NCBI GenBank assembly: GCA_965659675.1
Contig: CBFHWY010000002.1
Span: forward strand, 1 to 64,000
Direction of reading: 5' to 3'
DNA from: CBFHWY01 sp965659675
GTDB taxonomy: Bacteria > Bacteroidota > Bacteroidia > Flavobacteriales_G > Salibacteraceae
DNA length: 64,000 nt
Shown here: positions 45,887 to 55,332 of the stretch, piece after piece
Position numbering within the stretch: the first letter of the stretch is position 1
Layout: every line of letters starts with the position of its first letter
Translations under genes and position numbers: made by a program
The notes under the pieces: generated by a model
Database searches by the model: none
The model's input: only the letters and a program-made list of their open reading frames with translations
What the model was told of the DNA's origin: nothing

Positions 45887-47310
45887 ACAGACTAAAGAAT
45901 AAAACCAAGATCGTTGCCACACTCGGACCCGCTTCTTCAGACATCAAGTCGCTGGAAAGCATGATTCGCAATGGCTTAAATGTATGTCGACTCAACTTTT
46001 CTCATGGAAAGCATGAAGATCTGGTAGAGACCATCAAAAGCATAAGAAGCCTGAACCACCGTTTCGGCACTCACGTGTCTATTTTAGCCGACCTGCAAGG
46101 TCCGAAGATCAGGATCGGAAAGGTAGATGGGGGAGAAGTGGAGTTGAAAGGAGGCTCGAAGATCAAGATCGTTACGGAAGAAAGCTTGAGTACCAGCGAG
46201 AAGATCTTCATCAACTATGAAGACTTCCTCAAGGATGTTAAAGCGGGTGAGCGTATTTTGATCGATGATGGCAAGCTGATGCTTGAGATCAAAAAAGTGA
46301 GCAAGGATCACGCTGAGGCTGAGGTGCACTTTGGAGGCCCTTTATCCTCTAACAAAGGAGTGAATCTGCCGAACACAAAACTTTCGCTTCCATGCCTGAC
46401 CGAAAAGGATATGGCCGACCTCGAATTTGCGCTTGAGCATGACATTCCATGGATCGGTTTGTCATTCGTGCGCTCCTCTAAAGATATCAAAGAGCTGAAG
46501 GAGATCATTAAAAAGAGTGGAAGAGAATCGAAGGTGATCGCCAAAATTGAAAAACCCGAGGCCGTGGCTGACCTCGATGCGATCATTGAAGAGACCGATG
46601 GACTGATGGTAGCGAGGGGCGACCTCGGTGTGGAAGTTCCGATGGAAGAGGTTCCGCTCATTCAGAAGAAGATCGTTAAGAAAAGCAGAAAGAAGTGCAA
46701 GCCGGTGATCATTGCCACTCAAATGATGGAAAGCATGATCACCAATATGGCGCCCACCCGCGCTGAGGTGAATGATGTTGCCAATGCTGTTATGGATGGA
46801 GCTGATGCGGTAATGCTCAGTGGAGAAACCTCAGTAGGTGATCATCCGATCGAGGTGATCAAAGCCATGTACAAGATCATTGTGCACACCGAGAAATTTA
46901 AGGGGCTTTACTACAAGGATGGACGCCGTCCGAGTACCTCCGATCGCGTTATTAGTGATGCCATTTGTAAATCAGCCTGTGAGCTGGCAGAAGGGATCAA
47001 GGTAAAGGGAATTGTAACGATGACCTTTTCTGGCTATACGGCCCAACGTGTTGCTTCCTATCGACCAGACGCGTTGATATTCGTCTTTACCGGTAATCAG
47101 GAGTTGCTCTCGCGTTTGAGCCTGATCTGGGGTGTACGTGGTTTTTACTATGATAAGTTCATCAGTACGGATCACACCATAGAGGACATCAAGTCCATTT
47201 TAAGCAAGGAAGAATTCCTCGACGCAGGTGATCATTTGATTCACCTCGCGAGTATGCCGATTTCGGACAGAGGTACCACCAATATGCTTAAAATTAGCAC
47301 GGTGAAATAG
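45883..47310 (+). CDS. pyk: Pyruvate kinase
   Basis: Glycolytic enzyme making ATP and pyruvate from PEP. 475 aa. Visible: KIVATLGPASSDIKSLESMI, CRLNFSHGKHED, the active-site Lys segment KVIAKIEKPEA, VARGDLGVEVPMEEVP and ATQMMESMITNMAPTRAEVN. The B domain lies at about 70-160; the C-terminal allosteric domain from about 345. Last gene of the acpP operon, coupled to the gene before it. Confidence 0.97.
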   Translation: MNRLKNKTKIVATLGPASSDIKSLESMIRNGLNVCRLNFSHGKHEDLVETIKSIRSLNHRFGTHVSILADLQGPKIRIGKVDGGEVELKGGSKIKIVTEESLSTSEKIFINYEDFLKDVKAGERILIDDGKLMLEIKKVSKDHAEAEVHFGGPLSSNKGVNLPNTKLSLPCLTEKDMADLEFALEHDIPWIGLSFVRSSKDIKELKEIIKKSGRESKVIAKIEKPEAVADLDAIIEETDGLMVARGDLGVEVPMEEVPLIQKKIVKKSRKKCKPVIIATQMMESMITNMAPTRAEVNDVANAVMDGADAVMLSGETSVGDHPIEVIKAMYKIIVHTEKFKGLYYKDGRRPSTSDRVISDAICKSACELAEGIKVKGIVTMTFSGYTAQRVASYRPDALIFVFTGNQELLSRLSLIWGVRGFYYDKFISTDHTIEDIKSILSKEEFLDAGDHLIHLASMPISDRGTTNMLKISTVK

Positions 47311-47339
47311 CCCTTGAAAATGAGGAAACTTTTTGCGAT

Positions 47340-47347
47340 TACCTTTG
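47340..47347 (+). promoter_or_regulatory. Candidate -7 box for the bacilliredoxin gene
   Basis: TACCTTTG followed by C, a full TAnnTTTG match, 55 bp before the ATG. It starts in the gap after pyk, so the redoxin gene probably has its own promoter. Confidence 0.5.
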
Positions 47348-47402
47348 CTCGAGTTTAAAGAACCATACAGAACACATTAATAACCATAAAACACCAATCA
47401 CT

Positions 47403-47816
47403 ATGTATCCAGCTGAGATCGTCAACCCAATGAAAGCCGAATTAACCACTGTAGGATTCGATGAATTAACCACTCCAGAAGCTGTAGATGCTGCTTTAAA
47501 CAAAGAAGATGGAACCGTTTTGGTAATGGTGAATTCCGTCTGCGGCTGCGCTGCAGGTTCAGCAAGACCAGGAGTGAGAATGTCGCTCGACAACGATAAA
47601 AAGCCTGATCAGTTGACCACGGTATTTGCGGGTTTTGATACAGAAGCTACAGAGCAAGCCAGAAAACACATGTTGCCATATCCTCCTTCATCTCCATCAA
47701 TTGCACTTTTTAAAGAAGGCAAGTTGGTACACTTCGTGGAAAGACATCACATTGAAGGACGTACTCCGGAAATGATCGCTGAAAATTTGAAAGCGGCATT
47801 TGACGAATACTGCTAA
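47403..47816 (+). CDS. BrxA/BrxB family bacilliredoxin
   Basis: A 137-aa thioredoxin-like protein. The family CGC motif is visible in VNSVCGCAAGSARPG. In Firmicutes such proteins remove bacillithiol from mixed disulfides; Bacteroidota homologues are widespread, and whether this bacterium makes bacillithiol is not shown here. The segment YPPSSPSIALFKEGKLVHFV, with the cis-proline, completes the fold. Confidence 0.93.
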   Translation: MYPAEIVNPMKAELTTVGFDELTTPEAVDAALNKEDGTVLVMVNSVCGCAAGSARPGVRMSLDNDKKPDQLTTVFAGFDTEATEQARKHMLPYPPSSPSIALFKEGKLVHFVERHHIEGRTPEMIAENLKAAFDEYC

Positions 47817-47863
47817 GTAGTAGCAAAAAGTTCTTATTTTCGCCACCCTTAAATTTCACACCT

Positions 47864-47947
47864 GCCCGGGTGGCGGAATTGGTAGACGCGCTGGATTCAA
47901 AATCCAGTTCTGGCAACAGAGTGCGGGTTCGATTCCCGCCCCGGGTA
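47864..47947 (+). tRNA. tRNA-Leu (anticodon CAA)
   Basis: 84-nt class II tRNA: acceptor GCCCGGG/CCCGGGT, anticodon stem CTGGA/TCCAG around TTCAAAA (anticodon CAA), long variable arm TCTGGCAACAGAGT and T arm GCGGG-TTCGATT-CCCGC, discriminator A. CCA is not encoded. Confidence 0.95.
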
Positions 47948-48097
47948 CTTATAACTCCATATAAACTTTCAAGGTATAAGCTAAATTAATGCTAAAGTGC
48001 CGAAGCCTTCATCTGAAGGTCTTGTAATGGAAATCGCTTTTTTTCTACTACAAAAAAAAATCTCTATCTTGCTCCTCAATCTCAAAATCAAATCGTT

Positions 48098-48808
48098 ATG
48101 AAACTAATATTCCGCCTATTTCTTCTTGCCTCAGTATTTTCTAGCAGTCTTTTATTTTATTCCTGTGGGAGTTCATCTGATGTGGTTTCTAATTCCATCA
48201 TTCAAAAGAGAAAATACAATAAAGGGTTTCACTTTAACCTCAAGTCGATTGAAAAACAAAGCCAACAAACGACACGTTCTGAAGTAAAAATTCAGAAGCC
48301 GTCAACACTGAATGACCCTGGGCTTGCCTTCGCTTCTGATAAGAATGCTGAAAGTGTGTCAGGATTAACAACAATCTCCAAAATAGATCAGATAGCGAAG
48401 ATGGCGCTTCATCACACAAAAGAGGCACAACTTAACTACAAATCCAGTCAACTTGTCGCTGCTCCCGAACTTAGTAAAAAGCAAGTCCGTAAGATCAAAA
48501 AGATTAATAAAAAGATCGCTCAACTTGAAGAGCCAATGGCTCCAGAAGGAAATGATGATATGAATATTCTGGCGCTGCTTTCTTTCATTTTTAGTCTTGT
48601 CGGCATACTGCTTTTGCTCCTTATAGGATTTCCCTTCTTTTTGCCTCTAGCCGCAATTATTCTAGGAGCCATCGGTCTAAAACAGATCAATAAAGATGGT
48701 GGTAAAGGAAAGGGCCTGGCAATTGCTGGAATTGTCCTTGGATCTATAGTAGTGCTTTTATTTATTCTGCTCTTCCTCTTATTGGGGGCGTTCCTTCTTG
48801 CACTTTAA
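48098..48808 (+). CDS. Lipoprotein with C-terminal DUF4190-like membrane domain
   Basis: A 236-aa protein. N-terminal lipoprotein signal with LLFYSCGSSSD (Cys24). A charged middle region (about 30-150, VRKIKKINKKIAQLEEP) leads to two long hydrophobic spans (about 155-190 and 210-235) around IILGAIGLKQINKDGGKGKG then LAIAGIVLGS, the layout of DUF4190-type domains. Similar small proteins are common in Bacteroidota; function is unknown. Confidence 0.75.
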   Translation: MKLIFRLFLLASVFSSSLLFYSCGSSSDVVSNSIIQKRKYNKGFHFNLKSIEKQSQQTTRSEVKIQKPSTLNDPGLAFASDKNAESVSGLTTISKIDQIAKMALHHTKEAQLNYKSSQLVAAPELSKKQVRKIKKINKKIAQLEEPMAPEGNDDMNILALLSFIFSLVGILLLLLIGFPFFLPLAAIILGAIGLKQINKDGGKGKGLAIAGIVLGSIVVLLFILLFLLLGAFLLAL

Positions 48809-48844
48809 GAGCATGCTAGCTGTAAATAAAAACAAATAATAACA

Positions 48845-48881
48845 GTGTGGGCTTGTCAGATTGAGATCAATAAGCCCTCAC
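48845..48881. terminator. Hairpin at the 3' end of the purF-like gene
   Basis: GTGTGGGCTT pairs with AAGCCCTCAC (one mismatch) around a 17-base loop. It overlaps the purF stop codon and lies 37 bp after the convergent lipoprotein gene, so it may act as a shared bidirectional terminator. T-tracts are poor. Confidence 0.4.
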
Positions 48882-50768
48882 ATTCTTACCTTCCATGAAG
48901 TTGATGAAAGCCTGATTCACGACTCGGTTTCCTCCGGGAGTAGGGTAGTTACCAGTGAAGTACCAATCGCCCAAATGATTAGGGCAGGACTTATGCAAAC
49001 TTTGGATGTTCTGATAAATGATATCCACCTCGGCGTTCAATTCTCTTGGCGTAAGTAGCTCGCTGATCTTCTTTGAGATCTGATCCGCAGAGAAAGGTTC
49101 GTAGATCTTTTGAACGTGGTTTCTGATCTGCTCTTTTGGAGCGTCTTTTTGTTCCAAACACAAGCGATAAACCTCTTCAATGACATCATCTTTGTTGTGA
49201 TCGTGAAGCAATTCAATGGCCGCCCTAAAGGCGATAAAATCTCCCAGTTTGGCCATGTCGATGCCATAACAATCGGGATAGCGGATCTGCGGTGCTGAAG
49301 AAACAACCACGATCTTCTTTGGACCCAAACGATCCAACATCCTCAGGATACTTTGACGCAAAGTAGTACCTCGAACGATCGAATCATCGATCACAACAAG
49401 GTTGTCTACCCCGGGTTTAACCACACCATAGGTGATGTCGTAAACATGCGTAACCAGATCATCTCGTCCTTCATCCTGAGTGATAAAGGTCCTGAGCTTG
49501 GCATCCTTCACGGCTAACTTATGGGCCCTGGGTCTCAGCTCCAGGATCTTCTTGAGTTTTTCATCATCCGGATTGGCTCCGAGCTTCTTGATCTCTTTGA
49601 GTTTGTAGCCATTCAGATATTGTTGTAATCCCTTCACCATTCCAAAGAAGCTTACCTCAGCAGTATTGGGAATGTAGGAGAATACAGAATTGGTCATGTC
49701 ACCACCGATGCTCTCGAGCACCTTGGGAACAATTTGGCTGCCTAACTCTCTTCTTTCCTCATAGATCTCGGCATCAGAACCTCTGGAGAAGTAAATACGC
49801 TCAAATGAACAGGAGAGTTTTTTGAGTGGTTTTCGCACTTTCTCTTCTGTCAGTTTCCCAGCCCGGTCGATGATCAGCGCATGTCCTGGTTTGATCTCTT
49901 TGATGTCTTCTACCTTGAGGTCAAAGGCAGTTTGGATAGCCGGACGCTCAGATGCGGCAACGATCACTTCATCATCCTGATAATAGTAACCCGGACGAAT
50001 ACCAGATGGGTCTCTTAAGATGAAAGAGTGACCATTTCCCGTCATTCCACCCATCACATACCCTCCATCCCATGATTCAGCAGACTTTTTTAAGATCTTT
50101 CTGATATCGAGCTTTTTGTTGATGATGTCGCTGATCTCCAAATTGGAATAGCCAAGATCTTTGTACTTTCTGAAGAGCTTTTCATTTTCAAGATCCAAAA
50201 AGTGACCGATCTTTTCGAGTACGGTCACCGTATCGGCTTTTTCTTTTGGGTGCTGACCTAAGTGCACCAGCAGTTCGAATAGCTCATCTACATTGGTGAG
50301 GTTGAAATTACCGGCAACAACCAGGTTTCGGCTTCGCCAGTTATTCTGTCGCAGAAATGGGTGGCAATTCTCAATGGAGTTCTTACCATAGGTTCCATAG
50401 CGTAGGTGACCCATCAACAGCTCACCGGTAAATGCTACATTTTCCTGCAACCAATGTGGATCTTTCAGTCGATCCGGATCCTCTTCCTCAAGTTGGCGAA
50501 ACCTTGAATTGATATAATCGAAAGTATCCTGAATAGGTTGCTTGGCCACACTTCGATAACGGCTGATGTATCTTTTACCGGGAGATACATTCAACTTGAT
50601 CGTAGCCACACCAACACCGTCCTGACCCCGATTGTGCTGCTTCTCCATCAGAAGGTAGAGCTTATTCAGGCCATACAGGGGCGTGCCGTATTTCTTTTGG
50701 TAGTAGGAGAGAGGTTTTAGAAGGCGAATGAATGCTAAACCGCATTCATGCTTGATGAAATCACTCAT
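48867..50768 (-). CDS. purF: Amidophosphoribosyltransferase (PurF), long Bacteroidota form
   Basis: Takes ammonia from glutamine to make phosphoribosylamine, first step of purine synthesis. 633 aa, longer than the usual about 500. The Ntn nucleophile Cys9 follows a short propeptide (MSDFIKHE), to be removed so that the chain begins CGLAFIRL. Class II amidotransferase domain about 9-300 (QHNRGQDGVGVA, LLMGHLRYGTYG); phosphoribosyltransferase domain with VVIDDSIVRGTTLRQSI. The extra length lies in inserts and a C-terminal helical tail. Bacteroidota often carry two PurF paralogues, so this may be the divergent copy. Confidence 0.88.
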   Translation of the reverse strand: MSDFIKHECGLAFIRLLKPLSYYQKKYGTPLYGLNKLYLLMEKQHNRGQDGVGVATIKLNVSPGKRYISRYRSVAKQPIQDTFDYINSRFRQLEEEDPDRLKDPHWLQENVAFTGELLMGHLRYGTYGKNSIENCHPFLRQNNWRSRNLVVAGNFNLTNVDELFELLVHLGQHPKEKADTVTVLEKIGHFLDLENEKLFRKYKDLGYSNLEISDIINKKLDIRKILKKSAESWDGGYVMGGMTGNGHSFILRDPSGIRPGYYYQDDEVIVAASERPAIQTAFDLKVEDIKEIKPGHALIIDRAGKLTEEKVRKPLKKLSCSFERIYFSRGSDAEIYEERRELGSQIVPKVLESIGGDMTNSVFSYIPNTAEVSFFGMVKGLQQYLNGYKLKEIKKLGANPDDEKLKKILELRPRAHKLAVKDAKLRTFITQDEGRDDLVTHVYDITYGVVKPGVDNLVVIDDSIVRGTTLRQSILRMLDRLGPKKIVVVSSAPQIRYPDCYGIDMAKLGDFIAFRAAIELLHDHNKDDVIEEVYRLCLEQKDAPKEQIRNHVQKIYEPFSADQISKKISELLTPRELNAEVDIIYQNIQSLHKSCPNHLGDWYFTGNYPTPGGNRVVNQAFINFMEGKNVRAY

Positions 50769-50810
50769 TCAGTAATACTTCGGAATGCAAATTTAGGCTT
50801 ATTTCCAACA

Positions 50811-51341
50811 CTAAATGAAGCGTTCATCTGCTTCCATTTGATGTCCACAATTGTCGCAGGTCCTCAGCGCTTCAGAAGTGTAAAAATCCCTGAACCTGGG
50901 CAGAAAATCCTTCTCGATGTTTTCAAGAGGGAAGTAACTTTCGTGAAGTTTGGTATTGCACTTGTCGCAAAACCACAGCAAGCCATCTTTCATATTTGTG
51001 CCCTTTCGAACCCTTTCGATCACCAAACCAACAGTATTTTCACCCCTCATTGGAGAATGTGGAATTTTCCCTGGTAACAGGAACATCTCTCCTTCCTTGA
51101 TCGGAATATCCACGGCCTTGCCATCTTCCTGAATACGCACGTTGATATCTCCTTCCAGCTGATAGAAAAGCTCTTCAGTTTCATTGTAGTGATAATCTTT
51201 TCGGGCATTGGGTCCACCCACGATCATCACAATATAATCTCCCGCTTCGGTATAGAGGTTCTTGTTCCCCACCGGAGGCTTTAGGATATCGCGGTTGTCT
51301 TCGATCCAGGCTTGAAGGTTGAAAGGTCTACGTACTGACAT
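50811..51341 (-). CDS. 3-hydroxyanthranilate 3,4-dioxygenase
   Basis: Non-heme iron cupin that opens the ring of 3-hydroxyanthranilate in tryptophan/kynurenine breakdown (also quinolinate synthesis). 176 aa from ATG 51341. Visible: DYHYNETEELFYQLEGDINV (metal His and Glu), FLLPGKIPHSPMR (third ligand) and the C-terminal rubredoxin-like zinc site CDKCN ... CDNCGHQ, as in bacterial NbaC enzymes. A TTG 6 bp upstream is not needed. A short-chain dehydrogenase lies 2.5 kb away, a common partner in Bacteroidota kynurenine clusters. Confidence 0.94.
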   Translation of the reverse strand: MSVRRPFNLQAWIEDNRDILKPPVGNKNLYTEAGDYIVMIVGGPNARKDYHYNETEELFYQLEGDINVRIQEDGKAVDIPIKEGEMFLLPGKIPHSPMRGENTVGLVIERVRKGTNMKDGLLWFCDKCNTKLHESYFPLENIEKDFLPRFRDFYTSEALRTCDNCGHQMEADERFI

Positions 51342-51429
51342 CGTCAAATTTTTTCTAAAGGTAAAAATTCACTCAGATTCTGAACACAACCGAGTGATAG
51401 AGGTTCCATAAAGGCAGCTCACAATTCCG

Positions 51430-51437
51430 TAAATTCG
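51430..51437 (+). promoter_or_regulatory. Candidate -7 box for the M43 metalloprotease gene
   Basis: TAAATTCG (TAnnTTCG type) ends 7 bp before the ATG 51445, which favours that start over the ATG at 51439. Confidence 0.4.
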
Positions 51438-51444
51438 CATGCTT

Positions 51445-53826
51445 ATGAAAAAACTCTTTCTGCTCATTGCCGTATTGGCTTCCTTTAATCTCATGGCGCA
51501 ACTGGAGCCTCACCAGGTAGATGACCAAATACAGCAACGCGATTGGTACAAGGCGCACCCAGAGTTGCACAATGAGATCGATCGTCTTCAGAAACAGCTC
51601 GAAGATGAACTGGCGCATTATCAAAGGCATGCATCCGCCAAAAGAGGTGAGCAATATTTGATACCCGTAGTTTTCCATGTGCTGCATACGGGTGGAGCTG
51701 AAAATATCAGTGATGAACAGGTTGAGGATGCTGTGAGGATACTGAATGAAGACTTCAATTTCCAAAACCCGGATACAGCGGATATCGTTCCGGCCTTTAA
51801 AAACGTCGCGGGCAACCCCGAGATCAGTTTCAGGCTGGCTAAAATTGACCCGATCGGGAATGAGACAAGCGGTATAACAAGAACCTTCACAGAGCTAAGT
51901 AATGATGCAGGGGAGAACTCTAAGATAATCTTCTGGCCAAGGGAGAAGTATTTGAACATCTGGGTGGTAAACAGTATTGCGAGTGGAGCTGCAGGCTATA
52001 CATTTTACCCTGCCTTCGCCCCTCCTTCCAGAGATGGCATTATGATCTTGCACAACTATGTGGGAGCCCTGGGAACAGGTTCTGCCAGAAGGTCTAGAGC
52101 TCTCACCCATGAGGTAGGGCACTGGATCAACTTGCCGCACGTTTGGGGAAGTACCAATACCCCTGGGGAAGCTGGAAATTGTGTTTCTGATGATGGAGTA
52201 GGAGATACTCCAAATACCCTGGGGTGGAGATCCTGCAACCTGGATGGAGAAACCTGCGGAAGTTTGGATAATGTACAGAACTATATGGACTATTCATACT
52301 GCTACACCATGTTCACCCAGGGGCAGTCCGACCGCATGAGAGTAGCGCTCACCTCAACAGTAGCTGAGCGAAGTAGCCTGATCACTGTGGAGAATCATCG
52401 GGCAACCGGCGTGATCGACAATGTGGAGGCTCGTTGGGAATTGAACAAAGATGTGATCTGTGCAGGCAGTGATGTTCAGTTCAAGGATCGATCCTATTAC
52501 GATCAAACCAGCTGGGAATGGAACTTTGAAGGGGCTATTCCAGCAAACTCAACAGACACAAATCCCACGGTGAACTATTCGGAACCCGGAACTTACAGCG
52601 TGAGTCTGGAGGTTGGTGATGGAAATAGAAGCGATCTGAACACGATGCCCGCTCAAGTTCATGTCTTGCCAGAAGATGGTTTCTTTACACCCTACACGGA
52701 GAATTTTGAGAATCCTGCTTATGCCTCTCAGCTTTGGTTGATCAGGAATGGACAACTAGGCATCCAGAATGGATGGGAGTACAGCACATTCGTGGGGTAT
52801 GAAGGAAATCATTGTTTGGTGAACCGAAACTATGGATCTGACCCAGGAAGGGTCGATGAATTTGTGAGCACAACAATGGATTGGAGCTCTTTTGAATCGG
52901 CGATCCTAAACTTCAATATTGCCTTCAGACAAAGGACACAGGACGATAAAGATCGACTAAGGATCTATGTGTCCAACGATTGTGGTGAAAGCTGGAAGCT
53001 TCGCTGGGTGAAGAGTGGTACTGATTTGGCCACCGGTCAACCAAGTAATTCCTATTTCTCACCAGTTTCAGGTGATTGGGCAGAGATCGAGATCGACAAT
53101 TTCCCAGTAGCTGATATGGTTGATAATGTGATCATGAAGTTTGTATTTGAGTCGGGTGGCGGGAACGAACTTTACATTGATAATATTTTAATTGCAGGAG
53201 TGTATAAGGATGTGCCCGTGTTGAATTTTCCAGAGAATGGGCAAAATAATATTGCTCAAAAAGTAAGGCTGGACTGGAAGCCAATTTTTGGTGTTTCGGG
53301 CTATGAATACGAGATAGATACTGATACCAGTTTCTCAAGCCCTGACCTACAGACCGATTATCTCGACTATATCTCAGTTGAGGCCTTCAATGAGGATACT
53401 GAAGTTGAGCTGGATCTGACAAGGGGAACAACATACTACTGGCGCGTGAGATCATATTTTAACCAGGATGTGTCAGATTGGAGTGAGACCTGGTCATTCA
53501 CTGTGAGCGCAAATGGTCAGGGAGATACCCTTTCCGTTCGTGAGATGCCTGATATCACCATTGGAAGCGATGAGCATAGCCAGGCGCCAGAAATGAAGGT
53601 ATTCCCAAATCCATTATCAGAAGGGAGCACCTTGTTCATAGCCCTGGATAAGCCATTGAGTGGGCAGCTTCAGATGATAAACTCCCTCGGTCAGATCGTT
53701 TATCGGAATGCCTTCAATGATCAAATGATCCTGGAAGTGGATGCCACCATTTTACCAAAAGGCTTACATTGGTTGAATCTCAAAACAGAGGATCATATTT
53801 ATAATCAAAGTATAGTCGTTGAATAA
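51445..53826 (+). CDS. Secreted M43 zinc metalloprotease with PKD domain and T9SS tail
   Basis: A 793-aa exported pappalysin-like (M43) protease. Signal peptide KKLFLLIAVLASFNLMAQ. The metzincin site is THEVGHWINLPHVWG (HExxHxxxxxH) with the downstream Met-turn YTMFTQGQSDRM. After it come a PKD domain (about 340-410, WEWNFEGAIPANSTDTNPTV), a jelly-roll/MAM-like domain (about 415-570), and a fibronectin III-like module (VPVLNFPENGQNN to YYWRVRSYFN). The end VFPNPLSEGSTLFIAL to LPKGLHWLNLKTED is T9SS type A. Likely digests external protein. Confidence 0.94.
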   Translation: MKKLFLLIAVLASFNLMAQLEPHQVDDQIQQRDWYKAHPELHNEIDRLQKQLEDELAHYQRHASAKRGEQYLIPVVFHVLHTGGAENISDEQVEDAVRILNEDFNFQNPDTADIVPAFKNVAGNPEISFRLAKIDPIGNETSGITRTFTELSNDAGENSKIIFWPREKYLNIWVVNSIASGAAGYTFYPAFAPPSRDGIMILHNYVGALGTGSARRSRALTHEVGHWINLPHVWGSTNTPGEAGNCVSDDGVGDTPNTLGWRSCNLDGETCGSLDNVQNYMDYSYCYTMFTQGQSDRMRVALTSTVAERSSLITVENHRATGVIDNVEARWELNKDVICAGSDVQFKDRSYYDQTSWEWNFEGAIPANSTDTNPTVNYSEPGTYSVSLEVGDGNRSDLNTMPAQVHVLPEDGFFTPYTENFENPAYASQLWLIRNGQLGIQNGWEYSTFVGYEGNHCLVNRNYGSDPGRVDEFVSTTMDWSSFESAILNFNIAFRQRTQDDKDRLRIYVSNDCGESWKLRWVKSGTDLATGQPSNSYFSPVSGDWAEIEIDNFPVADMVDNVIMKFVFESGGGNELYIDNILIAGVYKDVPVLNFPENGQNNIAQKVRLDWKPIFGVSGYEYEIDTDTSFSSPDLQTDYLDYISVEAFNEDTEVELDLTRGTTYYWRVRSYFNQDVSDWSETWSFTVSANGQGDTLSVREMPDITIGSDEHSQAPEMKVFPNPLSEGSTLFIALDKPLSGQLQMINSLGQIVYRNAFNDQMILEVDATILPKGLHWLNLKTEDHIYNQSIVVE

Positions 53827-54614
53827 TGGATTTAGATCTCAGATCAAAAAGAGCGCTAGTATGTGGAAGTTCACAGGGAATTGGAAAGGCTACGGCTCTG
53901 CAGTTGGCCGAGCTTGGTGCCAGCATTTGCCTCTTTGCCAGAAATGAGGAAAAACTAAAAGCTGTTCTTTCTGAGCTCGATACTTCCAAAGGGCAGGAAC
54001 ATGAATACCTGATCGCTGATTTCAGCAAACCCGCTGAAGTAAAGGAAGTGATCGAGGCATACCTTAGAAATGGAACTCAAATCAATATTCTGATCAATAA
54101 TACAGGAGGACCACCAGCGGGTAAAGCCATTGATGCGGATATTGAAGAATTCCGAATCGCATTCAATAATCACCTGATCAACAACCAGCAATTGGTGCAG
54201 GCATGTTTACCAGGCATGCGCGAAAGTGGATACGGCCGTGTAGTGAATGTGATCAGCACATCCGTTAAAGCGCCTCTAAAAGGGTTGGGCGTGTCAAATA
54301 CGGTGCGGGGAGCTGTTGCCAATTGGAGTAAGACGCTCGCCAATGAGTTGGGAGAGTATCAGATCACCGTGAACAATGTGCTTCCAGGAGCTACCAACAC
54401 AGTGAGGCTCGAATCCATCATTGCCAATAAGGCCAAAAAAACGGGCAAAACAGAAGATGAGGTGGCCAAAATGATGGCTGCTCAGGTTCCGATGCAAAGG
54501 GTTGCAGAGGCCCATGAAGTAGCCAATGCCATTGCTTTTCTTGCCAGTCCGGCGGCTTCTTACATCAATGGGATCAATGTTCCTGTGGATGGCGGCCGTA
54601 CACCAAGCCTTTAA
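53826..54614 (+). CDS. Short-chain dehydrogenase/reductase
   Basis: A 262-aa SDR with Rossmann fold. Cofactor motif CGSSQGIGKATALQLAELG (TGxxxGxG type), then NNTGGP. The usual Ser-Tyr-Lys triad is altered: VVNVISTSVKAPLKGLGVSN has Ser but no YxxxK Tyr, and TVRGAVANWSKTLANELG follows. This variant with GGPPAG and VKAPLKGLG is seen in SDRs beside 3-hydroxyanthranilate dioxygenase in Bacteroidota, but the reaction is not established. Its ATG overlaps the metalloprotease stop and its end overlaps the TonB-like gene by 4 bp. Confidence 0.85.
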   Translation: MDLDLRSKRALVCGSSQGIGKATALQLAELGASICLFARNEEKLKAVLSELDTSKGQEHEYLIADFSKPAEVKEVIEAYLRNGTQINILINNTGGPPAGKAIDADIEEFRIAFNNHLINNQQLVQACLPGMRESGYGRVVNVISTSVKAPLKGLGVSNTVRGAVANWSKTLANELGEYQITVNNVLPGATNTVRLESIIANKAKKTGKTEDEVAKMMAAQVPMQRVAEAHEVANAIAFLASPAASYINGINVPVDGGRTPSL

Positions 54615-55288
54615 TTTCTGGTCTTAAAGCTGATGGGAGCCACATAGCGCACCCTTACTTTTTTACCCCCTTGTTTTCCGGGTTCAAAGCAGCCTAAAGA
54701 GCGCACCACTCTTTTCGCTTCCTCATCGAGGGCAGGATGGACCTTGGTTTTGGCTTTTACCTTGCTTACCCTGCCATGCTCATCAATGATGAACTCAACA
54801 TATACCTTTCCCTCAGCTCCAACGGATCTTGCCTCACGGGGATATTTCAGGTTCTGTGAGAAATGTCGCAGCATATACTCCCGGGTGCAATCAAGGTCAC
54901 CAGCATCGCACTCACACGCATAGGGCATTTCGGCTGCAAATTCGAGGGTGGGAATAAAAACGGGATCTTTCTCACCAGATTTTTCCTCATCAAACCAGCT
55001 GATAGAGTCGAGGTATGTCAGGTCGGGAGCCACATCGGGAACAGGATTGGGTTTAACCACCGGCTCTGGATCTGGCTTGGGCGGTCCGGGTTTTGGTTTG
55101 GGAAGTTCCGGGATCTTGTTTTCGTATTTGACGATCACCATGGTATCCTGTTCGATCGGAGGAATCCAATCGTCAACTACGATGTTCCTGTCAAACTCTG
55201 CTACGTGGTATTCGAAAGACATGAGTGAAGCACTCAAGGCGATACTGCATCCCAATAAAAATCTGAAGCTTGTGAATTTCTGAATCAT
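54611..55288 (-). CDS. TonB-family energy transducer
   Basis: A 225-aa protein. One N-terminal membrane span (FLLGCSIALSASLMS), then a proline/lysine-rich periplasm-spanning stretch (PKPKPGPPKPDPEP) and a TonB C-terminal domain from about 145: NLKYPREARSVGAEGKVYVE and FIIDEHGRVSKVK. TonB passes proton-motive force from ExbBD to outer-membrane transporters. No exbB/D nearby, so the partner is unclear. The chain has an unusual Cys-rich CECDAGDLDC before the domain. Confidence 0.88.
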   Translation of the reverse strand: MIQKFTSFRFLLGCSIALSASLMSFEYHVAEFDRNIVVDDWIPPIEQDTMVIVKYENKIPELPKPKPGPPKPDPEPVVKPNPVPDVAPDLTYLDSISWFDEEKSGEKDPVFIPTLEFAAEMPYACECDAGDLDCTREYMLRHFSQNLKYPREARSVGAEGKVYVEFIIDEHGRVSKVKAKTKVHPALDEEAKRVVRSLGCFEPGKQGGKKVRVRYVAPISFKTRN

Positions 55289-55332
55289 GGCTGTGTTTTA
55301 TATAAAAACGCAGCGAGTTCAACTTCAGTATA

